From contig NZ_AP031573.1 in assembly GCF_041154745.1 (NCBI RefSeq), forward strand, positions 124,001 to 188,000: 64,000 bases of DNA. The letters are read 5' to 3'. Shown piece by piece: positions 1 through 9,400 of the stretch (within the stretch, counting starts at the first letter, position 1; the number at the start of each line of letters is the position of its first letter). Source of the DNA: Flavobacterium sp. CFS9 (lineage in GTDB: Bacteria; Bacteroidota; Bacteroidia; Flavobacteriales; Flavobacteriaceae). Made by a program: the position numbers and the translations under genes. The notes under the pieces were generated by a model. That model saw nothing but the letters and a program-made list of their open reading frames with translations. It did no database searches and was not told where the DNA came from.

Positions 1-90
1 TGCGATTGTTCCTTTGAGATAAGATTCTGCAATCGCAAAATTAAAACTGGATGAGTTTGGATGGCCGTTGATGATAAGAATATTTTTCAT
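1..90 (-). CDS. NAD(P)H:quinone reductase-like flavodoxin-fold protein, N-terminal fragment
   Basis: Only the first 30 codons are inside the window; the gene runs off the left edge. It starts at the ATG at 88-90 and reads MKNILIINGHPNSSSFNFA. This is the usual opening of KefF/MdaB/NQO-type flavoproteins: a hydrophobic first strand, then a N-G-H-P-x-S-x-S flavin-phosphate loop. Such enzymes reduce quinones or other electrophiles with NAD(P)H. It lies 6 bp after the stop of the saccharopine-dehydrogenase-like gene on the same strand, so the two are probably co-transcribed from the promoter near 1144. The family call rests on this short segment alone. Confidence 0.6.
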   Translation of the reverse strand, partial: MKNILIINGHPNSSSFNFAIAESYLKGTIA

Positions 91-96
91 TTTCAA

Positions 97-1125
97 TTAG
101 CTTATTTTGACATTAATGGTGTTGTACCCCGTTAATTCTTCATAAATTTCTTCAGAAGAATGTATCTGATGGCTAAAGTAGATTCCGTCAGCTACTTTTT
201 CACTCAATAGTTTTTCGATATGTAAAACTGCCGAAAAAGCCGTCAATTCTGCCTGACCTTTTGTACTCTGCAAACTGATGCGTTTTGTTTTATACTGCGT
301 TTTAATCACGACTTCAAAAACAGCCTGATCTCCTTTCCCACTGGAGCCAAACAACAGCTGCCTTTCTTTTAAAGACATAATATTAAAAACCTTAAGCGAT
401 TGAAGATACCCCATTAAACGGGTAACTACTTTTGAATTATAAGTCATTTTTACCGAAACAGTTGGTATTTTTTCGATCTGATTTAAAATAAATAAATCCG
501 GAACATCCAAGTTATACACTTGCCGTTTTCCTATTCCAAATGAAAAATTAAAGTTTTGTGAGTCTGAAAAATGTTTGACATTTTTAGAGCTGTCATTCTC
601 ATAAATTACGAAGGGCTTACAAACGTTTTCAGCCAAAAAATGAGCAGAACTTTTTCCTGCCAAATCCCTGATAGAGTAATAAATATAAAGATTTGTTTCC
701 TGAATTTTAGCACTATCCGGTTCTATATGATTCACCAGACTGCTTACAATCCCCCCCATCCAGCCTGACGCAAAAACAATTCGACTGTTTATCTTAAGTT
801 TATTTGCTTTGGCAAAATTATATGCAGCAGTTAAATCCGGAGTTGGTTTTGTGATATCAAGATAGTCCAAACCGTTTTGAATGGCAAATTGCAAGATTTC
901 ATTATCACGATCTTTGGTACACATCACAATCATATCGATGTTATGTTCCAATATCGCATTAAAAGTTTCTGGATTGTTTACATCTACAACTAAAGTGCTT
1001 CCATTTTTTCCGGCATGACGACTGCCGACAAAGACTTTATAGTCGGAATTTCTTCCTTTGAGTATGCGCAAAATAACTTTACCTACTATTCCTGTTCCAC
1101 CGATTATTAAAATATTTTTCCTCAT
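97..1125 (-). CDS. Saccharopine dehydrogenase-like NAD(P)-binding protein
   Basis: A 342-residue protein from the ATG at 1125. An upstream in-frame TTG at 1146 overlaps the predicted -7 box, so it is unlikely to be the start. Residues 1-120 form a Rossmann domain with the dinucleotide loop GGTGIVG, followed by V-F-V-G-S-R. The remainder resembles the C-terminal half of the saccharopine-dehydrogenase-like (SCCPDH/trans-acting enoyl reductase) superfamily. The substrate cannot be read from sequence. It is the gene directly downstream of a Crp/Fnr regulator (61 bp from regulator stop to this ATG), with an inverted repeat and a good -7 box between them, so it is probably that regulator's target. 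A quinone-reductase-like gene follows at 6 bp. A redox or stress-response role is inferred only from context. Confidence 0.7.
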   Translation of the reverse strand: MRKNILIIGGTGIVGKVILRILKGRNSDYKVFVGSRHAGKNGSTLVVDVNNPETFNAILEHNIDMIVMCTKDRDNEILQFAIQNGLDYLDITKPTPDLTAAYNFAKANKLKINSRIVFASGWMGGIVSSLVNHIEPDSAKIQETNLYIYYSIRDLAGKSSAHFLAENVCKPFVIYENDSSKNVKHFSDSQNFNFSFGIGKRQVYNLDVPDLFILNQIEKIPTVSVKMTYNSKVVTRLMGYLQSLKVFNIMSLKERQLLFGSSGKGDQAVFEVVIKTQYKTKRISLQSTKGQAELTAFSAVLHIEKLLSEKVADGIYFSHQIHSSEEIYEELTGYNTINVKIS

Positions 1126-1143
1126 TATTCTATTTGTTTGAAA

Positions 1144-1151
1144 CAAAAATA
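1144..1151 (-). promoter_or_regulatory. -7 promoter element (TATTTTTG) of the saccharopine-dehydrogenase-like gene
   Basis: On the minus strand this reads TATTTTTG, a full match to the Bacteroidetes -7 consensus TANNTTTG. Eighteen nucleotides separate it from the ATG at 1125. No clear -33 TTTG is seen; an inverted repeat sits about 30 bp upstream, as expected for an activator-dependent promoter. Confidence 0.5.
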
Positions 1152-1175
1152 ATATGGAAACCTCTCTCAGGAACC

Positions 1176-1187
1176 GGACAAATGTCC
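1176..1187. promoter_or_regulatory. Candidate Crp/Fnr operator, inverted repeat GGACA-N2-TGTCC
   Basis: Perfect 5-bp arms GGACA/TGTCC with a 2-nt spacer; the last base overlaps the TAG stop of the Crp/Fnr regulator at 1187. The centre lies 30.5 bp upstream of the -7 box at 1144-1151, close to the class II activator position near -41.5. Comparable inverted repeats follow the two other Crp/Fnr genes in this window. Function is inferred from position and symmetry. Confidence 0.55.
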
Positions 1188-1747
1188 TATAAAATTGCTT
1201 TACGGATTCGGCTTAAATGTCTTGGAGTAACCCCCAGATAAGAAGCGAGATATTGAAGCGGAATCAGCTGAATGTAATTTTTGTGATTTTGATAAAGTTC
1301 TTCATACCGCTGAGTTCCTGAAAGTTTCTGAAAAGAAATCATTCTTTTTTGCAGTGTCACATACTCCATTTCTGCAATTTTACGACCAACTTCCTGCCAA
1401 TAAATACTGGATTGATACAGTTTTTCTATTCCATCTTTACTGATAACTTCAATTTCAGTATCGGTAAGTGCCTGAATATTTTCTTCGGCGACTTTTTGCG
1501 TGATAAAACTTGAAAACGATCCCATAAAATCGTTCTCAAAAGCAAAACAATTGGTGATCTCATTGCCCTGATGGTTGAAAAAGAAGGATCTTAAAATTCC
1601 TTTTTTAATCAGTACAATTTCGTTACAAACCTGATCCTCTCTCAATAAAAGATCCCCTTTTTTAAGTTTTCGGACTGTAACTAACTCATCCAGCTGATCT
1701 AATATTTCCTGCGGCAAATTCTTAATGGATTGAAAAACGGTTTTCAT
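1187..1747 (-). CDS. Crp/Fnr family transcriptional regulator (cyclic-nucleotide-binding fold)
   Basis: 186 residues from the ATG at 1747, the usual size of the short Bacteroidetes Crp/Fnr regulators. Residues about 15-110 form the cNMP-binding-like jelly roll (KKGDLLLREDQVCNEIVLI, then a G-I-L-R-S-F strand). The C-terminus is a short winged helix-turn-helix with LQYLASYLGVTPRHLSRIRK; the recognition helix is T-P-R-H-L-S-R-I-R. The cyclic-nucleotide phosphate cassette (RA motif) is not evident, so the effector is unknown. It lies 17 bp after the TMEM175-like gene and upstream of the saccharopine-dehydrogenase-like gene. A GGACA-N2-TGTCC inverted repeat at its stop codon probably marks the operator for that gene. 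Confidence 0.85.
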   Translation of the reverse strand: MKTVFQSIKNLPQEILDQLDELVTVRKLKKGDLLLREDQVCNEIVLIKKGILRSFFFNHQGNEITNCFAFENDFMGSFSSFITQKVAEENIQALTDTEIEVISKDGIEKLYQSSIYWQEVGRKIAEMEYVTLQKRMISFQKLSGTQRYEELYQNHKNYIQLIPLQYLASYLGVTPRHLSRIRKAIL

Positions 1748-1764
1748 TACAGACTTAAAATAAA

Positions 1765-2346
1765 TTAATTTTTAGGAGCAAAAATCTTTTCTATTCTCTT
1801 GTCCGGAATGAGCCATAGTAAAGCAACAATGAAATAAGCCGCACCCGAAGCCCATTCGTTGAAAAACGAAAATACTATTCCTAAAATATACAACAATGAA
1901 GAAGCATGTCCTTTTAAATCACGTCCGATCGCTTTTGCCAATGTCGAATTTACACCTTCGCTTACAATTATGATTCGCTGTAAAATAAAGTATGCAATAG
2001 AGCACAGTAGTAATACGGCTCCGTACAAAGTCATAGAAGCTTTTGCAAAGTTATGTTCGCCCATCCATCCGGTTGCAACAGGAATTAGGGAAAGCCAAAA
2101 AAGTAAATGCAAGTTGGCCCAAAGAATTTTTCCATTTACCTTACCCAGGCTATGAATTAAATAATGGTGATTGTTCCAGTAAATACCCACATAAATAAAA
2201 CTCAGCACATAACTCAAAAACTTAGGAATCAAAGGTTTTAAATCGGCAAATTCAGAACCTGCAGGTACTTTAATTTCCAAAATCATGATGGTAATGATAA
2301 TAGCCAAAACACCATCACTAAAAGCTTCAAGTCTGGTTTTATTCAT
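1765..2346 (-). CDS. TMEM175 family (DUF1211) potassium-channel-like membrane protein
   Basis: 193 residues with about six hydrophobic segments. The N-terminus MNKTRLEAFSDGVLAIIIT carries the TMEM175/DUF1211 signature R-x-x-x-F-S-D-G-V-x-A-I-x-x-T, which forms the selectivity pore in characterised bacterial homologues that conduct potassium. Transmembrane segments lie at about 8-28, 42-62, 77-95, 105-125, 148-164 and 168-185. It is first in the group TMEM175 / Crp regulator / saccharopine-dehydrogenase-like gene, with 17 bp to the regulator. No link to the polyphosphate genes upstream is shown beyond shared strand; a 128-bp gap with word-repeat DNA separates them. Confidence 0.8.
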   Translation of the reverse strand: MNKTRLEAFSDGVLAIIITIMILEIKVPAGSEFADLKPLIPKFLSYVLSFIYVGIYWNNHHYLIHSLGKVNGKILWANLHLLFWLSLIPVATGWMGEHNFAKASMTLYGAVLLLCSIAYFILQRIIIVSEGVNSTLAKAIGRDLKGHASSLLYILGIVFSFFNEWASGAAYFIVALLWLIPDKRIEKIFAPKN

Positions 2347-2375
2347 TTATTTTATTTGTTGGTTAGCATTTATTT

Positions 2376-2462
2376 TTGCCGCAGATTAAAAGATCTTCTC
2401 CGATTTATTATTCCAATTATAAAAAAGATTTTTTTCTAATTCATAAAATTCGTGGCAGAAAA
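2376..2462. repeat. Intergenic word-repeat DNA (GCCGCAGATT ... AATTCGTGGC type)
   Basis: Between ppx and the TMEM175-like gene. The left side reads gccgcagattaaaagatc and the right side attcataaaattcgtggc, loosely self-complementary words with an AT-rich middle. A related word set (cacagatttcacgaatttc) occurs near 54915. No ORF is credible here. Confidence 0.4.
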
Positions 2463-2474
2463 ATATTTTAAAAA

Positions 2475-3365
2475 TTAAATTTTACCGTAATACATCGCTT
2501 TTACAATTCCGTCAGAAAGTCCGATTTTAGGAACGTAAATCTGACGTGCACCACTCCATTTCATGGCATTCAGATAAATTCTGGTAGCGTGAATAATTAC
2601 GTCAGCACGATCGGAGTTCAAACCTAATTCGGCAATTCTTTGCTCATAACTTAAGGAGTTCAGAAAAGCATATTGTGAATTGATATAAATATACGAAAGT
2701 GGTTTTTCCTGCTGTTTCCCGGACATTTTAAACAATTTATTAATGTTTCCACCTGAACCAATCAGCGTTACCTCTTCATAATCCGCCGTGTTCGTTTTGA
2801 TCCATTTTTCAATTTCATCCCAAACCACATCATGCACCATATTGTTTAACAAACGAACGGTTCCGGCTTTGAAAGATCTTGAATTGATCATTTTTCCGTC
2901 TGAGAACAAAGTAAACTCGGTACTTCCACCACCCACATCTACAAAAAGATACGTTTCGTCTGTTTTTAGGAGATGATGTAAATCGGTCGAAGCAATAATT
3001 GCGGCTTCTTTTTTACCGTCAATAACTTCTATTTTTATATCGGCTTTTTTCTTGATTAGTGCTACAACTTCCTTAGCATTATAGGCCTCTCGCATTGCAG
3101 AAGTTGCAAAAGCCATATAACGTTCTACTTTATGTACTTTCATCAAAAGGTTGAATGCTTTCATGGCATCCACCATTCGGTCTATATTTTCTGCTGAAAT
3201 TTCTCCTACGGTAAAGGCATCTTGTCCCAAACGAATTGGCACACGAACAAGGGAACTTTTGTTAAATTGAGGTTCTTTTCCATCTTGTTCTACAACATTC
3301 GATATCAGAAGCCTCATGGCATTCGATCCAATATCTATCGCTGCAAATTTCCTTATATTAATCAT
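2475..3365 (-). CDS. ppx: Exopolyphosphatase, Ppx/GppA family (short form)
   Basis: 296 residues from the ATG at 3365; a GTG two codons upstream (3371) is also possible. The protein has the ASKHA fold: phosphate-1 loop AAIDIGSNAMRLLIS at the N-terminus and phosphate-2 loop FVDVGGGSTEFTLF near residue 142. It ends with the I-x-V-P-x-I-G-L-S-D-G-I segment typical of Ppx/GppA. At about 300 residues it lacks the C-terminal HD-like region of E. coli Ppx, as is common in Bacteroidetes. It should remove terminal phosphate from polyphosphate and/or hydrolyse pppGpp; sequence alone does not decide. It lies 49 bp downstream of ppk1, the classic synthesis/degradation pairing. Confidence 0.88.
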   Translation of the reverse strand: MINIRKFAAIDIGSNAMRLLISNVVEQDGKEPQFNKSSLVRVPIRLGQDAFTVGEISAENIDRMVDAMKAFNLLMKVHKVERYMAFATSAMREAYNAKEVVALIKKKADIKIEVIDGKKEAAIIASTDLHHLLKTDETYLFVDVGGGSTEFTLFSDGKMINSRSFKAGTVRLLNNMVHDVVWDEIEKWIKTNTADYEEVTLIGSGGNINKLFKMSGKQQEKPLSYIYINSQYAFLNSLSYEQRIAELGLNSDRADVIIHATRIYLNAMKWSGARQIYVPKIGLSDGIVKAMYYGKI

Positions 3366-3414
3366 GCTCACTTATGATTTTATTTTTTTTATTGTTTTTA
3401 ATTAATCGCTTACG

Positions 3415-5484
3415 CTACACCACTTCTTCCTGAACTGTTATTTTATTCTGATAGTATTTGTACGTTTCTAACTGTGCTCTAAATGGGGCGTGATGATTTC
3501 TAGGCTTGTATTTATTATCCAATTTATAGGAATGATATCTCACTTTGACATTCCCTTTCCATGCTATATTGAAATTATCTATCAGTTCTTTCTTTATTTG
3601 AAGATCATAAATCGGGCAGGTGACTTCGACTCTTCCGTCAAGATTTCGGGTCATGAAATCGGCTGATGAAATGTATACTTCGGTCAACCCGGCATTTCCA
3701 AAAATATAAACTCTTGAATGTTCCAGATAATTGTCTACGATACTTATGGCTTCGATATTTTCACTCATTCCCGGAATTCCCGGAATCAGCGAACAAATTC
3801 CTCTTACCTGAAGTTGAATTTTAACTCCCGCATTACTGGCTTCATACAATTTATCGATCATTTTAAAATCAGATAAACTATTCATTTTCAACTTAATATG
3901 TGTTTTTCTACCTGCCAGCGCATGCAGAATTTCACGATCGATTAATTTGATGAATTTTGTTCGGGTATAATGTGGGGATACAATTAAATGTTTGTATCGG
4001 TGTACTCGGTAATTGATATCAAAGAACTCGAATATTTTAGAAATGTCTTTCAAAATTTGCTGATGACAGGTGAATAAGGTTACATCGGTGTAGATTTTAG
4101 CCGTCGATTCGTTAAAATTTCCGGTTGAAATAAATCCGTAGCGGCGTGTTTTTCCTTCTTCTACTCTTTCGATCACACAAATTTTGCTGTGTACTTTTAG
4201 GCCTTTTATTCCAAAAATCAAATCAATTCCTTCCGTTTGCATTTGCTCGGCATAGGAAATATTGGACGCCTCATCAAATCGTGCCTGAAGTTCAATCTGA
4301 ACCGTTACTTTCTTACCATTTTTCGCAGCATTAATCAGGGAACTGATAATCTGTGAGTTTTTTGCCAAACGGTATAACGTAATTTTTATACTGGTTACTT
4401 TTGGATCTAAAGCAGCTTCACGCAAAAACTTTGTCAGATAAGAAAATGACTGGTACGGGGCATGCAGCAAATAATCTTTTTTATTAATCTTTTCTAAAAT
4501 ACTTCCCTCCAGACTCAAACCCGGAATTGGCAAAGGTTCATTTGGTTTATATAGTAAATCATAACGTCCCAAATTAGGAAAACTCATATAATCACGTCTG
4601 TTGTGATAACGTCCTCCCGGAATTATACTATCAGTTTCAACGATTTTCATTTTATCTAAAAAGAAACGCAATGTATCTTCCTCGATCAAATTATCATAAA
4701 TAAAACGAACGGGCTCTCCTATTCTTCTGTCTTTTACAGATGATGCAATTTTTTCGAGCATACTTTTACTCAAATCGCTGTCGATATCCAACTGGGCATC
4801 ACGCGTAATTTTGATCATATGTGCCGAGACACTTTTGTAATCAAAAATATTGAATATGTTTTTCAGATTGTAACGAATTACATCATCAATCAGTATCACA
4901 TATTGTTTATCATCTTCTGATGGTAAAACTACAAACCTGTTTATTGTTTTAGGAATTTCGATAACAGCATAGCGAACTTCGTCGTTGGTATTCATTTCCA
5001 GGCGAACTGCCAAATATCCCAAGGTATCTTTAAGAACAGGGAATTCTGCCAGATCATTTAAGATGATGGTTACCAATTCAGGGCTTAACTTCTGAACAAA
5101 AAAGTCTTTCAGATAGCTCTCCTGATCTCTTGTAATTTGATCTTCATTGATAATAAAGATATTTTCGGCTTCCAATTCTGCTTCGATATTTCCCAAAATG
5201 CGCAAACTTTCAGATTGCTGCTGAATAACAATTTCGGTAATGTCTTTAATTAATTGGTGCGCTGAAACTCCTCCTAAATATTTTTCACCGGAAATTCCGG
5301 AAAGGCTTAATCTTCGAATTGCCGCATAACGAACTCTAAAAAATTCATCTAAATTGTTGGAAAAAATTCCAACAAAACGCAACCTGTCTAAAAGTGGAAC
5401 TGAACTATCTCCGGCTTCCTGAAGTACTCTTGCATTAAACGCTAACCAACTCTTTTCTCTATCGATATATTTCTGTTCGTACAC
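3415..5484 (-). CDS. ppk1: Polyphosphate kinase 1
   Basis: 689 residues, almost exactly the length of E. coli Ppk (688). The N-terminal domain begins YIDREKSWLAFNARVLQEA and includes the F-S-N-N-L-D-E-F-F-R-V-R nucleotide-binding segment. The C1/C2 catalytic domains carry the autophosphorylated histidine in GLKVHSKICVIERV (about residue 431) and the second conserved histidine in YLEHSRVYIFGNAG (about 588). The enzyme transfers the gamma-phosphate of ATP to polyphosphate at the membrane or in the cytoplasm. Its start is 5 bp after the SixA-like gene and its stop precedes ppx, so the three genes form a polyphosphate operon. Confidence 0.96.
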   Translation of the reverse strand: MYEQKYIDREKSWLAFNARVLQEAGDSSVPLLDRLRFVGIFSNNLDEFFRVRYAAIRRLSLSGISGEKYLGGVSAHQLIKDITEIVIQQQSESLRILGNIEAELEAENIFIINEDQITRDQESYLKDFFVQKLSPELVTIILNDLAEFPVLKDTLGYLAVRLEMNTNDEVRYAVIEIPKTINRFVVLPSEDDKQYVILIDDVIRYNLKNIFNIFDYKSVSAHMIKITRDAQLDIDSDLSKSMLEKIASSVKDRRIGEPVRFIYDNLIEEDTLRFFLDKMKIVETDSIIPGGRYHNRRDYMSFPNLGRYDLLYKPNEPLPIPGLSLEGSILEKINKKDYLLHAPYQSFSYLTKFLREAALDPKVTSIKITLYRLAKNSQIISSLINAAKNGKKVTVQIELQARFDEASNISYAEQMQTEGIDLIFGIKGLKVHSKICVIERVEEGKTRRYGFISTGNFNESTAKIYTDVTLFTCHQQILKDISKIFEFFDINYRVHRYKHLIVSPHYTRTKFIKLIDREILHALAGRKTHIKLKMNSLSDFKMIDKLYEASNAGVKIQLQVRGICSLIPGIPGMSENIEAISIVDNYLEHSRVYIFGNAGLTEVYISSADFMTRNLDGRVEVTCPIYDLQIKKELIDNFNIAWKGNVKVRYHSYKLDNKYKPRNHHAPFRAQLETYKYYQNKITVQEEVV

Positions 5485-5489
5485 TTTAT

Positions 5490-5975
5490 CTATTTTAAAT
5501 CTTTGGGGAAAATTGTTTTATGAGTTTTACCTTTATGAATGCTGTCCCAGCTTTCGGCATCAAACTGTAGTGATACAAAGCCTGACGTAGGTACATTTTC
5601 GATAAAAACATCCCCAAATTTATTAACAAAATTTGTAATAGCCTCGTTATGTCCAAAAAGAATAACGCTTTCAAAACTATTATCACATGATTTGATAACT
5701 TTTTCGAGTTGTCTGTCATCAAAAGTATAAAGGTCGTCTTTAAAAATGATACTTTCCAGAGGATATGAAATATTCTGTGCAAAAATGAGCGCTGTTTCCA
5801 GGGCCCTTGCAGCAGTACTACTCCACATTATATAGGTTTTTGGAAGAAACTCTAAAATTGTAGACGATACGTCGTGTGCGTCTAAAATGCCTTTTTTCAT
5901 TAAAGGTCTATCGAAATCTTTTAACGGAGCTTCCCAACTTGATTTTGCATGGCGTATTAAAATTAAGTTTTTCAT
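5490..5975 (-). CDS. SixA-like histidine phosphatase family protein
   Basis: 161 residues from the ATG at 5975; a TTG two codons upstream is an alternative. The N-terminus NLILIRHAKSSWEAPLKDFD carries the RH motif of the histidine phosphatase superfamily. Further on, STAARALETA and ILFGHNEAITNF provide the second arginine and second histidine of the phosphohistidine pocket. SixA proteins dephosphorylate phosphohistidine in phosphotransfer proteins such as ArcB or PTS components. Here it is the first gene of the operon with ppk1 (5 bp downstream) and ppx, so a role in phosphate or polyphosphate metabolism is an inference from linkage. Confidence 0.85.
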   Translation of the reverse strand: MKNLILIRHAKSSWEAPLKDFDRPLMKKGILDAHDVSSTILEFLPKTYIMWSSTAARALETALIFAQNISYPLESIIFKDDLYTFDDRQLEKVIKSCDNSFESVILFGHNEAITNFVNKFGDVFIENVPTSGFVSLQFDAESWDSIHKGKTHKTIFPKDLK

Positions 5976-6476
5976 AAGCAAAAGGTTTACAAACTTCTTT
6001 ACTGAAGATGATTTTTTTATTGAACTTCTAATTTACAAAAGAAATTCTAAACCTTTTCATTTTTTTACTTCTGTTAACATTTAAGCAAAATTTTAACGGA
6101 TAGCACCGCCGTCTAAAATCTCAAAAATCAAAAAAAGAAAAATCTCTCTTTTTAACAAAAAGTGCTCTTCATCTATTAAATCAAGCACTTAGTCGATAGT
6201 ATTACTATTCTCAAAAAACAATCTAAATAATTGAATATTAAACATTTAAATCATTTTTAAAATTCGGTTTTTAATGGGAAATATAAATTTTAGACCCTTT
6301 TTTATTTGTCAAAAATGTCTAAAAAAAGTGTTTTTTAACGCTTCATTTAACAAAAAAAATACACTTCAACGAGTTTTTAGGTTAGTTACGGAGAAAAAAA
6401 AACAAAATTAATTACACCTTATAACTTTGGTTTTGTTAAAATATCACAAGTACTTCAAAAAACAAAATCCTAAAAT
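5976..6476. other. Divergent intergenic region upstream of the giant adhesin
   Basis: 501 bp between the SixA-like gene and the adhesin, very AT-rich, with no credible ORF. It must hold divergent promoters. The best plus-strand element is TAACTTTG at 6422-6429 (matches TANNTTTG), 47 nt before the adhesin ATG; no -33 TTTG is visible at proper spacing. A loose inverted repeat, aagtgct near 6160 and agcactt near 6185, is also present. Confidence 0.4.
6422..6429 (+). promoter_or_regulatory. Candidate -7 element (TAACTTTG) for the adhesin operon
   Basis: Matches TANNTTTG and lies 47 nt upstream of the adhesin start codon. No -33 element is recognised, so this is a weak prediction. Confidence 0.35.
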
Positions 6477-9400
6477 ATGAAAACTAAAACTACTCTACCA
6501 GAAGTGGGAAATTTCATTAAATGTGGTACCTATTTTTTCCCGTTTCACAAAAACGCTCATCAAGATGCCTTTTCCAAAATTAGTTTAAAATCATTTTTAA
6601 TTTTAATTTTAGGATTAGCCATGTACTCTTCTGCAGTTGTTGCTCAGGAAATCCCTGTTAGATATGGAAATACTCTTCCTTATAGCAAGGCAACCTCAAA
6701 GTCGGCAAAAACAGCAGCTTCTACAGAAGCTGTTAGTGCACTGGCAGCTGTTGCCGGCTCTATTGATGTCGCCAATTCTTCTACTGGCTATAATGCTTAT
6801 AGTGCGGATCAGCTGGTTCGTAACATACTAACCTCCGGCTGTTTGACCATCAGTAATGTTCGTTTCGGTTATTACAGAAATAACAACAACAACTGGACCT
6901 GGGTCGATCACACCTGGTCTGCTACTGCGGGAGATCGTCAATTGGGTTATTTCAGCAAGGGTACTTCAACCTTTCCAATCGACGAAGGACTTCTTTTATC
7001 TACAGGAAAAATTAGCTCTGCCATGGGGCCGAATACCTATACCAACAAATCGGATGCAATGGTAAGTGCAGCAAGTGATCAGGATTTAACTGCAATTTCG
7101 GGAGAAACGATGCATGATGCCTCTATATTAGAATTTAATTTTATTCCGGATGGTAATCTTGTAGAATTCAAATTCGTTTTTGCTTCAGAAGAATATCTGG
7201 AATACGTAAATACCGATTTTAATGATGCATTCGGTTTCTTTTTAAGTGGTTTTGGAATTACCGGAACTTATACCAATAACGCTATCAATCTTGCACAATT
7301 ACCAAACGGTGATGCCGTAACCATAAACAACATACATTCTGCCGGGACAAACGTAAATAACGTTGCTTTTCCGGCAAAAAATGCTACCTATTATTCAAAC
7401 AATCCCCCTGGTTCCACCACTATGGAGTACGATGGTTCAACAGTAGTTCTTACTGCTACTTATGCTGTTACAGCGGGAAAAACTTACAAAATAAAAATGG
7501 CCATTGCCGATGCCTCAGATCAGCAATGGGATGCCGGTGTATTTTTAAAAGCAAAAAGTTTTGCTACAAACACTTTAGTTATCACTAATCCTGCGCCTGT
7601 ATGCGTAAATGGAACTGCCGACCTTACTTTGCCAGCTGTTACCGCAGGAAGTACTTCGGGATTAACTTACACCTATTGGCAAGATGCTGCTGCCACTATT
7701 CCATACAATACACCAACTGCAGCGCCAGTGGGAACTTATTATATCAAAGGTCAAAATACACAATCCGGTTGTTCTGACACAAAACCAGTTGTTGTAAGCC
7801 AAACCAACATTGTGATAACCGAAACTGCGGCTTCGCATGTTGACGTAAAATGTAAAGGAGGAGCAACAGGTTCTGCAACGGTAACTGCTTCGGGAGGAAG
7901 TACGCCTTATACCTACTCCTGGAACACCACTCCGGTACAAACCTCAGCAACGGCTTCTAACCTGGCTGCCGGAACTTACACCGTAACCGCTACCGACTCC
8001 AAAGGATGTACCGGTACCAAACAAATCATTATTACGGAGCCGAGTGCTGTCTTAACCGCTACCACTTCACAAACCAATGTGACCTGTAATGCAGGAACAA
8101 CAGGTTCTGCAACAGTAACTCCTGCCGGAGGAACTTCGCCTTATACCTACTCCTGGAATACCTCTCCGGTACAAACTTCAGCTACGGCTTCAAACTTAGC
8201 TGCCGGAACTTATACCGTAACCATTAAAGATGCTAATCTGTGTACGATTACTAAAACTTTCACTATCACAGAACCAACAGCTATAACTGCCACCACTTCG
8301 CAAACCAACGTGCTTTGTAAATCAGATACAACGGGTTCTGCAACAGTAACAGTTTCGGGAGGAACAGGAGCCTATACGTATTCCTGGTCACCTTCCGGAG
8401 GATCAGCAGCAACGGCTTCTAATTTAGCCGCTGGGACCTATACCGTGACCATCAAAGATGCTAATCTGTGTACCATCACTAAAACTGTTACCATCACAGA
8501 ACCTGCAGCTGCTTTGACGGCTACTACTTCACAAACCAATGTGCTTTGTAAATCAGATACAACGGGTTCTGCAACAGTAACAGTTTCGGGAGGAACAGGA
8601 GCCTATACGTATTCCTGGTCACCTTCCGGAGGAACTGCTGCAACAGCTTCAAACTTAGCTGCCGGAACTTATACTGTGACTATTAAAGATGCAAATCTTT
8701 GTACCATCACTAAAACTGTTACCATCACAGAACCTGCAGCTGCTTTAACAGCTACTACTTCACAAACCAATGTGCTTTGTAAATCAGATACAACGGGTTC
8801 TGCAACAGTAACAGTTTCGGGAGGAACAGGAGCCTATACGTATTCCTGGTCACCTTCCGGAGGAACTGCTGCAACAGCTTCAAACTTAGCTGCCGGAACT
8901 TATACTGTGACTATTAAAGATGCAAATCTTTGTACCATCACTAAAACTGTTACCATCACAGAACCTGCAGCTGCTTTAACAGCTACTACTTCACAAACCA
9001 ATGTGCTTTGTAAATCAGATACAACGGGTTCTGCAACAGTAACAGTTTCGGGAGGAACAGGAGCCTATACGTATTCCTGGTCACCTTCCGGAGGAACTGC
9101 TGCAACGGCTTCTAATTTAGCCGCTGGGACCTATACCGTGACCATCAAAGATGCTAATCTGTGTACCATCACTAAAACTGTTACCATCACAGAACCTGCA
9201 GCTGCTTTAACAGCTACTACTTCACAAACCAACGTGCTTTGTAAATCAGATGCTACGGGATCTGCAACAGTTACACCTGCAGGAGGAACAGGAGCCTATA
9301 CGTATTCCTGGTCACCTTCCGGAGGAACAGCAGCAACAGCTTCAAACTTAACTGCCGGAACTTATACTGTGACTATTAAAGATGCTAATTTGTGTAGTAT

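Noticed and set aside
5495..5782. 95-codon minus-strand frame overlapping the SixA-like gene
   Set aside because: A +1 shadow of the SixA-like gene, which is intact with both catalytic histidines, so no frameshift is implied.
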